Below are positions 8,466-14,938 of a DNA stretch of 18,010 nucleotides, piece by piece. This stretch comes from Desulfobacteraceae bacterium (GTDB lineage: Bacteria; Desulfobacterota; Desulfobacteria; Desulfobacterales; BuS5): NCBI GenBank assembly GCA_030592105.1, contig JAUVKE010000014.1:1-18010 (forward strand). The letters are read 5' to 3'. Under the pieces are notes generated by a model that saw only the letters and a program-made list of their open reading frames with translations, was not told where the DNA came from and did not search any database. A program made the translations under genes and the position numbers. Position 1 is the first letter of the stretch; each line of letters starts with the position of its first letter.

Positions 8466-9494
8466 CTATAAACCAGTGGTTAAACGCTCCAGCACATGGG
8501 ATGCTTCATCAATAATATCTCTGACAACCTGGCCTGCTTTTTTTATTTCAGTGATGTTTGCGGCTCCCTGACCAGCGGGGCAGGATCCGTTTTCCACGTT
8601 CCCTTCCATTCGTCCCTTGTCAGAAGCGGGTTTTCCAACCTGCAATAATTGAGTGGGAAAGGGGAGTATCTCATCTTGTTTTTCGTCCCACAGCTGTGTA
8701 AAATTATTTTTTATGAGCCTGCACGGTTTCCCACTGTGGGCTCTGGTAACAACGGTACCTTCATCATTTATCTGAGTTATTTTTTCTTTGTAATTAAAAT
8801 GAACAGAAGCTTCCTGTGTCGCAACAAACCGGGTTCCCATCCAGACGCCCTGGGCGCCAAAGGATAATGCAGCCACAAGCCCCCTTCCATCCACCAGGCC
8901 GCCTGCCGCAATAACCGGGAGTTTAACATTATCCACTATACTTGGAACAACTACAGATGTCCCGACCCTTCCGGTATGACCGCCCCCTTCATGGCCGGAA
9001 GCGATAACCACATCCACCCCCTCGGCTTCAAGACGCTTAGCCTGCTTTGTGTTCCCCACCACCGACATTACAATGATACCCTGGTCATGGGCCTGCTTGA
9101 TAAAACCTGAGGGGTTACCAAGTCCTGACACAACAATGGGTACATTTTCTTCCAGCACAACCCTGATATGGTCTTCTACCTCTTTAGTGTATGTTTGAGT
9201 TTCAGAACCATCTGACTTTGGCAGTCCAAAGAGGATATCCACGGCAAAGGGCTTATCTGTAATACTTCTTGCTTTGCTTATTTCGCGGCAAAGAGTTTCC
9301 GGAGACATATAAGCAGCGCCAATAACCCCAAGCCCCCCTGCCTTGGAAACTTCACCCGCCAGGGTACCGAATGCCACGTACCCCATTCCCGCCTGAAATA
9401 TTGGAAATTCTATCCCCAAAAGATCGCAAAGGGGGGTATGCAAAGCTTTGGGGAAGGTATTATCTGAGTTTTCATACTTTTGACTTTTAATCAT
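8466..9494 (-). CDS. Nitronate monooxygenase / enoyl-ACP reductase II (FabK)-like flavoprotein
   Basis: A 342-aa TIM-barrel FMN protein of the 2-nitropropane dioxygenase-like family. Visible motifs: QAGMGYVAFGTLAGEVSKAG at about 34-53 (FMN phosphate side), GHEGGGHTG at 167-175 with H173 at the position of the catalytic histidine of nitronate monooxygenases, AAGGL at 196-200, MGTRF at 219-223, and a C-terminal CPAGQGAANI. FabK shares the same fold and motifs, so an enoyl-thioester reductase or another FMN-dependent role is possible, and in an anaerobe an oxygen-using activity is less obvious. The start is supported by AGGA 9 nt upstream. The gene is divergent from icmF across 690 bp and ends about 150 bp before the receptor start, with no convincing terminator between. 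Family is clear; substrate is not. Confidence 0.85.
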   Translation of the reverse strand: MIKSQKYENSDNTFPKALHTPLCDLLGIEFPIFQAGMGYVAFGTLAGEVSKAGGLGVIGAAYMSPETLCREISKARSITDKPFAVDILFGLPKSDGSETQTYTKEVEDHIRVVLEENVPIVVSGLGNPSGFIKQAHDQGIIVMSVVGNTKQAKRLEAEGVDVVIASGHEGGGHTGRVGTSVVVPSIVDNVKLPVIAAGGLVDGRGLVAALSFGAQGVWMGTRFVATQEASVHFNYKEKITQINDEGTVVTRAHSGKPCRLIKNNFTQLWDEKQDEILPFPTQLLQVGKPASDKGRMEGNVENGSCPAGQGAANITEIKKAGQVVRDIIDEASHVLERLTTGL

Positions 9495-9606
9495 TTTACG
9501 CCATCCTTTTTAGATGAGTACCATAAGTTATCAGAAACAGAACGTTCCATATTATCCAACGTAAAGCATAAGGAGAAAATGGCTTAACAAATTACTTTTA
9601 CACAAC

Positions 9607-9635
9607 ATATTGTCGCTATAAACCGGCCTTGTCAA
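9607..9635 (-). promoter_or_regulatory. Candidate promoter of the flavoprotein gene
   Basis: On the minus strand a perfect TTGACA (plus 9630-9635) lies 17 bp from CAATAT (plus 9607-9612), giving a leader of roughly 105 nt before the ATG at 9494. The -35 and spacing are ideal; the -10 matches consensus at only three positions. Confidence 0.4.
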
Positions 9636-9740
9636 GTAGAAAGTAACATTGTTCTACAAACGAATAAACAACAGATTTCTGCCTTGCCTTCATGTATTAA
9701 GAATACATATATAACCGTCACATAAATAATTTCAGCAATA

Positions 9741-9826
9741 AACTGAGCTATAATAAAATTTAAAAAGCTCTGAAACTCGCTATGCTCAAACAGCCAGAGC
9801 TTTTTAAATTTTACCATAGCTCAGTT
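9741..9826. repeat. 32-bp near-perfect inverted repeat (foldback / MITE-like)
   Basis: Arms 9741-9772 and 9795-9826 are reverse complements over 32 bp with two adjacent mismatches (AA against GG), around a 22-nt loop (9773-9794) containing CTCGCTATGCTC. The stem is mostly AT with GAGCT and CAGAG blocks. There is no T-run after either arm, and it stands well away from both flanking genes, so it is not a classic terminator. Two mismatches in an otherwise exact foldback suggest a mobile or dispersed intergenic palindrome. Confidence 0.8.
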
Positions 9827-9869
9827 CTGGCATCTAATCGTATGAAATTTATTATCTAAAAATCTATAG

Positions 9870-9882
9870 ATTGTCAGACAAT
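9870..9882. promoter_or_regulatory. 13-bp dyad, GntR/FadR-type operator candidate
   Basis: ATTGTC-A-GACAAT is a perfect dyad with one central base. Its TGTC-N-GACA core fits the yGT(M)N(K)AC half-site pattern described for FadR-subfamily GntR regulators, which often control acyl-CoA and organic-acid genes. A 10-bp palindrome ATCTATAGAT (9862-9871) abuts it. It lies about 300 bp before icmF. No regulator gene is visible in the window. Confidence 0.35.
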
Positions 9883-10026
9883 TACCCGATTTTAAAATTC
9901 GGCACAGGGCCGGGGGGAGGAAGGTATTATTGTAATTCTTCTTTATTTTTTCTTGACAAGATGTTATTTTGTAGTCTTACCAATGATTACATAATAGTCT
10001 CAATCTCTTATCTTTTCTAATCGCTT

Positions 10027-10041
10027 TTTGTACATTACAAA
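10027..10041. promoter_or_regulatory. 15-bp dyad upstream of icmF
   Basis: TTTGTA-CAT-TACAAA has perfect 6-bp arms around 3 nt, about 145 bp before the icmF start. It could be an operator. The arms are AT-rich, so chance is not excluded. Confidence 0.25.
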
Positions 10042-10104
10042 TATTTTTTTACCCCATAGAGCTTTATGCTATGGATCACTGTAATCATATGTGGTGCCGA
10101 AGAA

Positions 10105-10120
10105 AAAAATTATAATTTTT
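10105..10120. promoter_or_regulatory. AT palindrome with embedded TATAAT, candidate icmF -10/operator
   Basis: A perfect 16-bp palindrome AAAAATTATAATTTTT, with a consensus -10 TATAAT at 10111-10116, about 70 bp before the icmF ATG. No good -35 is found 15-18 bp upstream (the region reads TATGTG), so activator dependence is possible. Overlap of dyad and -10 would suit a repressor. It is an AT-only sequence, so confidence is modest. Confidence 0.35.
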
Positions 10121-10184
10121 CTTTGGGAGCTGCATAAAAAATGTCAAGCATGTATTAACAGAACATTACACACAGAGGATTTTT

Positions 10185-13100
10185 ATGAGCGAACCTGACC
10201 TATATAAGCTAAAAAATAATATTCGGGTGGTTACTGCCACATCTTTGTTTGATGGACATGACGCGTCCATAAATATCATGCGGAGGATGTTGCAGAACAC
10301 AGGGGTGGAGGTAATTCACCTGGGACATAATCGATCTGTCCAGGAATGTGTAGATGCTGCTATTGAAGAGGATGTACAGGGAATAGCAATATCGAGTTAC
10401 CAGGGAGGCCATATTGAATTTTTAAAATATATGGTCGATTTGTTAAAAGAACGGGGAGCTCCCCATATTAAAATATTTGGAGGAGGCGGCGGAGTTATTG
10501 TCCCCGAAGAAATCAGGGAACTGGAAGCCTATGGTGTGGCAAAGATATATTCTCCGGAAGACGGAGCAAAAATGGGGCTCCAGGGGATGATTAACCATAT
10601 GGTTGAATCCCTCGATTTTTCCACTGTTAATGGGGGGGCGTTTGATTTTACTACCCTTACCCCGGACAATAAACCCCTGATAGCGAACCTGATAACAGCC
10701 CTTGCGCAGGCAAAAAGCATGGGAAATGGACAGGCTGAAATTATTTTATCAAAGCTTTTAAAAACAGGTCATCCTCATACTCCAACTGTCATAGGGGTAA
10801 CCGGTACAGGAGGCGCGGGTAAGTCATCTTTGATGGATGAATTGATTTTGCGGGTTTTAAACGATTTTCCCGAAATAAGGGTTGCATTAATCTGTTCTGA
10901 TCCAACAAGGCGAAAAACAGGGGGTGCGCTTTTAGGCGACAGAATACGGATGAATGCCATAAATAGCCCCAGGGTCTACATGCGGAGTCTGGCCACACGT
11001 AAATCAAATACGGAAATAGCAGATGTCCTTCCCGAAGCCATAGAGGTTGTCAAGGCAGCGGGATTTGACCTTATTATTGCGGAAACAGCCGGGATTGGCC
11101 AGGGGAATATAAGTATAACCAATATAGTCGATATTTCAATTTATGTTATGACAAGTGAATTCGGCGCTGCCACCCAGCTTGAAAAAATTGAAATGCTGGA
11201 CCACGCAGATATAGTAGTCATTAATAAATTCGACAAGCAGGGGAGCGAAGATGCTGCACGCGATGTAAGAAAACAGGTCCAGCGAAATTCTGAAGCATGG
11301 GACAAAAAGCCTGAGGAAATGCCTGTTTATGGCACTATAGCATCCAAATTTAATGACGATGGTGTAACAGCACTCTATCTTGCTATTTTAGATCTTTATT
11401 ATAAAAAAACCGGTACAAGATTAAATTCTAAACTCCAGGCCCCTGAAGAGAAAATATCCACATCAAAAACAATAGTTATTCCATCCAAACGGACCCGCTA
11501 CCTGTCAGAGATTGCAGATACCATAAGAAACTATCACAAAGATACAACATCACAGGCCGATATATTAAGGCACAAATGGCACCTGCAGGAGACAGCAGAA
11601 GTTTTTTCTGATGATGCAGGCGGGCTCCTGAAGAAACTCAAAGAAGAAAGCATCAGGGCTGAAGAAAAATTAAGCAATGAAACAAAAGAACTTATCGGAA
11701 AATGGGATGAAACCAGAGACGCCTACAGCAAAGATGAGCTGGTATACGAGGTAAGGGGGAAGGAGTTTAGAATTCCTCTCTACACAGAATCCCTGTCCCA
11801 TGTTAAGATACCTAAAATAGTTGTTCCTAAATATAAAGATCCAGGAGAAATATACACCTGGATGCGAAAAGAGAACCTGCCAGGCTATTTCCCTTTTTCA
11901 GCAGGGGTTTTCCCTTTAAAACGAACGGATGAGGACCCCACCAGAATGTTTGCAGGGGAAGGTGATCCATTCAAAACAAATAAAAGATTTAAACTTTTAT
12001 CTGCCAATTTTGAAGCAAAACGTCTTTCAACCGCCTTTGACTCTGTTACTTTGTACGGTTTTAATCCTGACGAGCGCCTGGATATTTACGGAAAAATCGG
12101 TAATTCCGGCGTAAGTATCTGCACATTAAACGATGTAAAGGTACTCTACGATGGATTTGATTTGTGTTCCCCCAACAATTCCGTTTCCATGACCATTAAC
12201 GGACCTGCTCCCATTATTCTTGCCATGTTTTTTAATACAGCCATAGATCAGCAGGTTGAAAAGTATAAAACCGAAAATGGGAAAGAGCCCGATCATGCAG
12301 AATATAACAAGATCAAGGCGATGGTACTGAAAAATGCCAGGGGAACAGTCCAGGCGGATATCTTAAAAGAAGATCAGGGACAAAATACCTGCATTTTTTC
12401 CATTGAGTTTGCCTTAAAAATGATGGGAGATATTCAGGAATATTTTATCAATAATAATGTTAAAAATTTTTATTCTGTTTCAATTTCAGGGTATCATATT
12501 GCAGAAGCCGGAGCCAATCCCATTTCCCAGCTTGCATTTACCATGGCAAACGGTTTTACCTATCTTGAGTATTACATGTCCCGGGGTATGCCCATTGACA
12601 GCTTTGCGCCTAATATGTCCTTTTTCTTTTCCAATGGAATGGACCCTGAATATACGGTAATAGGGAGGGTGGCCAGGAGAATATGGGCCATTGCATTAAG
12701 GGATAAATATGGAGCTTCTGTCCGTTCCCAGATGCTGAAGTATCATATCCAGACATCCGGCCGCTCACTTCATATTCAGGATATCCAGTTTAACGATATC
12801 AGGACAACACTCCAGGCACTTTGTGCTATTTACGATAATTGTAACAGCCTTCACACCAATTCCTATGATGAGGCGATCACAACCCCAAGCCCTGAATCGG
12901 TCAGAAGAGCCCTTGCTATTCAGCAGATTATCAACCGTGAATGGGGCATTACAAAAAATCAGAACATGTATCAGGGCAGCTTTATAATAGAAGAGCTGAC
13001 AAACCTTGTGGAAGAGGCGGTACTTGCTGAATTTGATATGATTACCAGACGGGGTGGAGTGCTGGGAGCCATGGAGAGAGGTTACCAGCGGAGTAAAATC

Positions 13101-13445
13101 CAGGAAGAATCTATGCATTATGAAATATTAAAACATACTGGTGAATTTCCCATAATAGGGGTTAACACATTCATAGATGATACAGCAGATCATGATCAGG
13201 TCGAATCTGAGGTTGAACTTGCAAGGGCGACTGATGAAGAGAAAAAATCCCAGTTAAAACGTCTTGCAGATTTTCACGCCCTGAATAAAGATAAATCTGA
13301 GGAAGCTTTAATCCGTCTTAAAGAGGTGGCCATGTCAGGGGATAATATTTTTGCGGAGCTCATGGAAAGTGTAAAGGTATGTTCCCTTGGGCAGATCACA
13401 AACGCTCTCTATGGGGTGGGGGGGCAGTACAGGCGTAATATGTAG
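10185..13445 (+). CDS. icmF: Fused isobutyryl-CoA mutase (B12-binding, GTPase chaperone and mutase in one chain)
   Basis: Catalyses adenosylcobalamin-dependent interconversion of isobutyryl-CoA and n-butyryl-CoA in the cytoplasm. At 1086 aa it has the full length expected for IcmF. Domains: N-terminal B12-binding domain at about 10-145 with FDGHDAS carrying the cobalt-ligand histidine H25; MeaI-type G-protein chaperone at about 195-415 with P-loop GTGGAGKS at 207-214, AETAGIGQ at 299-306 and NKFD at 347-350; linker; mutase TIM barrel and C-terminal region at about 540-1086. Substrate-pocket residues fit isobutyryl-CoA rather than methylmalonyl-CoA: F576 (AGVFPLKR) sits where MCM has Tyr, and Q733 (GQNTCIF) where MCM has the carboxylate-binding Arg. 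The start is supported by AGAGGA 5 nt upstream. First gene of an operon with a thiolase 42 nt downstream, which points to isobutyrate/butyrate metabolism. No truncation or frameshift is seen. Confidence 0.97.
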   Translation: MSEPDLYKLKNNIRVVTATSLFDGHDASINIMRRMLQNTGVEVIHLGHNRSVQECVDAAIEEDVQGIAISSYQGGHIEFLKYMVDLLKERGAPHIKIFGGGGGVIVPEEIRELEAYGVAKIYSPEDGAKMGLQGMINHMVESLDFSTVNGGAFDFTTLTPDNKPLIANLITALAQAKSMGNGQAEIILSKLLKTGHPHTPTVIGVTGTGGAGKSSLMDELILRVLNDFPEIRVALICSDPTRRKTGGALLGDRIRMNAINSPRVYMRSLATRKSNTEIADVLPEAIEVVKAAGFDLIIAETAGIGQGNISITNIVDISIYVMTSEFGAATQLEKIEMLDHADIVVINKFDKQGSEDAARDVRKQVQRNSEAWDKKPEEMPVYGTIASKFNDDGVTALYLAILDLYYKKTGTRLNSKLQAPEEKISTSKTIVIPSKRTRYLSEIADTIRNYHKDTTSQADILRHKWHLQETAEVFSDDAGGLLKKLKEESIRAEEKLSNETKELIGKWDETRDAYSKDELVYEVRGKEFRIPLYTESLSHVKIPKIVVPKYKDPGEIYTWMRKENLPGYFPFSAGVFPLKRTDEDPTRMFAGEGDPFKTNKRFKLLSANFEAKRLSTAFDSVTLYGFNPDERLDIYGKIGNSGVSICTLNDVKVLYDGFDLCSPNNSVSMTINGPAPIILAMFFNTAIDQQVEKYKTENGKEPDHAEYNKIKAMVLKNARGTVQADILKEDQGQNTCIFSIEFALKMMGDIQEYFINNNVKNFYSVSISGYHIAEAGANPISQLAFTMANGFTYLEYYMSRGMPIDSFAPNMSFFFSNGMDPEYTVIGRVARRIWAIALRDKYGASVRSQMLKYHIQTSGRSLHIQDIQFNDIRTTLQALCAIYDNCNSLHTNSYDEAITTPSPESVRRALAIQQIINREWGITKNQNMYQGSFIIEELTNLVEEAVLAEFDMITRRGGVLGAMERGYQRSKIQEESMHYEILKHTGEFPIIGVNTFIDDTADHDQVESEVELARATDEEKKSQLKRLADFHALNKDKSEEALIRLKEVAMSGDNIFAELMESVKVCSLGQITNALYGVGGQYRRNM

Positions 13446-13487
13446 CAGCAGGATAATTGAAAAAGCCATATGAGAAAAGGAAATAAT

Positions 13488-14663
13488 ATGAAAGAAGCAG
13501 TGATTGTAAGTACGGTGAGGACCCCTTTGGGCGCATTTAACGGATCTTTGTGCAATATTGGAGCAACAGACCTTGGTGCCATTGTAATTAAGGAAGCTGT
13601 GCAACGGGCCGGAATCAATAAGGAAGATGTTGATGAAGTTATCATGGGGCTTGTCCTTCCCTGCGGATATGGACAGAATCCTGCAAAACAGGCTGCAGTT
13701 AAGGCGGAAATGCCATGGAAGGCTGAGTGCATAACTATTAATAAGGTATGCGGATCATCTTTAAAAGCTGTAATGCTTGCGGCTCAAGCTATTCAAACGG
13801 GTGATGCTGATGTGGTGGTTGCAGGGGGGATGGAGACCATGAGCATGGCCCCCTATTATCTTGAAAAAGCCAGAACAGGTTATCGCATGGGCCCTGGCGT
13901 ACTTCAGGATCATATGATTCATGACGGGCTATGGGACATAGTAAACGATTTTCATATGGGAATTTCAAATGAGCTTTGCTCTGAAAAGTATAATGTCACC
14001 AGAAAAGAGCAGGATCTTTTTGCGGTGGAGTCCTACAGGCGCGCCTTTGCAGCAGTGGAATCGGACAGGTTTAAAGATGAAATCGTACCTGTTGAAATCC
14101 CCACGCGTAAAGGGAAAAGTAAACTTTTTGATAAAGATGAATGCCCCCAGGAAACAGACTACGAATTATTATCAAAAATGAAAAGTGCCTTTAGAAAAGG
14201 TGGTGTGGGTACAGCAGGAAACGCATCAATAATAAGCGACGGAGCCGCTGCAGTGGTGGTAATGTCAAAGGAAAAAGCAGAAAAGCTAGGCTGCCGGATA
14301 ATGGCGACAATAGGGGCGCAGGCATCTTACGGAATAGATATGAAGTATGTCCTTGTGGCTCCCATCTGGGCAATTCCCAAGTGTCTGAAAAAAGAGGGGA
14401 TTGACATAAGTGACGTGGACCTTTTTGAAGTTAATGAGGCCTTTAGCGGCTCCAGCGTTGCAATAGCAAAAGAGCTTGGCCTTGATTCCGATAAGGTCAA
14501 CCTAAACGGAGGTTCCGTGGCACTGGGACATCCCATAGGCGCCAGTGGATGCCGGGTGCTTGTAACCCTTATAAATGAAATGATAAAACGTGACAATAAA
14601 ACCGGCCTTGCTTCTCTATGTTTGGGGGGCGGAGAGGCTGTGTCCATGATTATTAAACGGTAA
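13488..14663 (+). CDS. Acetyl-CoA C-acetyltransferase (thiolase)
   Basis: A 391-aa cytoplasmic thiolase, normal full length. It cleaves or forms acetoacetyl-CoA, or a related 3-ketoacyl-CoA. Motifs: N-terminal VSTVRTPLGAFNG; nucleophile C88 in INKVCGSS; TAGNAS at about 242-247; NEAFSG at 316-321; GHPIGASGCR with H348; C378 in CLGGGEAV, the second catalytic cysteine. Start choice: ATG at 13488 has AGGA 6 nt upstream and gives the usual MKEAVIVSTVRTP start; an in-frame ATG at 13470 would add six residues with no better ribosome site. It follows icmF by 42 nt on the same strand and is surely co-transcribed. With the mutase it would let isobutyryl-CoA, after isomerisation and beta-oxidation, end as acetyl-CoA; the dehydrogenase and hydratase steps must be encoded elsewhere. 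Exact chain-length preference cannot be read from sequence. Confidence 0.95.
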   Translation: MKEAVIVSTVRTPLGAFNGSLCNIGATDLGAIVIKEAVQRAGINKEDVDEVIMGLVLPCGYGQNPAKQAAVKAEMPWKAECITINKVCGSSLKAVMLAAQAIQTGDADVVVAGGMETMSMAPYYLEKARTGYRMGPGVLQDHMIHDGLWDIVNDFHMGISNELCSEKYNVTRKEQDLFAVESYRRAFAAVESDRFKDEIVPVEIPTRKGKSKLFDKDECPQETDYELLSKMKSAFRKGGVGTAGNASIISDGAAAVVVMSKEKAEKLGCRIMATIGAQASYGIDMKYVLVAPIWAIPKCLKKEGIDISDVDLFEVNEAFSGSSVAIAKELGLDSDKVNLNGGSVALGHPIGASGCRVLVTLINEMIKRDNKTGLASLCLGGGEAVSMIIKR

Positions 14664-14708
14664 AACCCTATGCCAGCGCCACTGGTACAGGCTTACAGGA
14701 GGTAAAAT

Positions 14709-14936
14709 ATGGGATGGTCAGAAATAAGAATTCAGCAGTATGTTCATGGAGAAAAAGCTACCTGGCTGGAAAAAAGACTTCTGGAACATGCAAATCCGGT
14801 GCATCTCGTATTCCAGGCCATGGGCGTGCCATTACTTATTGCAGGGATATGGATACATAACTGGGGCTTGATGATTGCCGGTGGGGTTTTAAACGTTATT
14901 GGTCATTTATATTGCTGGACAAAACGTACTGATTAA
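14709..14936 (+). CDS. Small two-helix membrane protein, function unknown
   Basis: A 75-aa protein with a consensus AGGAGG (14697-14702) 6 nt before its ATG, one of the strongest ribosome sites in the window, so it is very likely real. Residues 1-30 are amphipathic and charged (YVHGEKATWLEKRLLEHANP); two hydrophobic helices follow at about 32-49 and 52-70, separated by a short HN turn, and the chain ends in a basic KRTD tail. Four histidines (H27, H32, H50, H66) flank or enter the helices. The HANP-plus-two-helix layout loosely recalls DUF962/Mpo1-like proteins, but this is only a weak resemblance and I would not assign a function. It is third in the icmF-thiolase operon, 45 nt after the thiolase, and ends 2 nt before the convergent neighbour's stop codon. 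Confidence 0.8.
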   Translation: MGWSEIRIQQYVHGEKATWLEKRLLEHANPVHLVFQAMGVPLLIAGIWIHNWGLMIAGGVLNVIGHLYCWTKRTD

Positions 14937-14938
14937 AT

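Larger units (their letters stand above)
9495..10184. other. 690-bp divergent intergenic region
   Basis: AT-rich gap between the flavoprotein gene (minus) and icmF (plus); I see no credible gene in it. It holds, left to right, a candidate minus-strand promoter (9607-9635), a long inverted repeat (9741-9826), a 13-bp dyad (9870-9882), a G-rich patch near 9900-9920, a lone perfect TTGACA at 9953-9958 without a good -10, a 15-bp dyad (10027-10041), a 6-bp stem with 9-nt loop (10054-10074) and an AT-only palindrome containing TATAAT (10105-10120). Its length and density of dyads suggest regulated divergent transcription plus an inserted repeat. Confidence 0.6.

Noticed and set aside
9632..9817. 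Minus-strand 61-codon open frame in the divergent gap
   Set aside because: It begins inside the right arm of the 32-bp inverted repeat, has no Shine-Dalgarno, and its first third is dictated by the palindrome; composition looks non-coding.
9953..9958. TTGACA as an icmF promoter
   Set aside because: The -35 is perfect, but no acceptable -10 lies 16-18 bp downstream (CTTACC at 17 bp), so I kept it only as a note in the gap description.
12765..13118. 117-codon minus-strand open frame
   Set aside because: Antisense to the conserved mutase domain of icmF; no family features.
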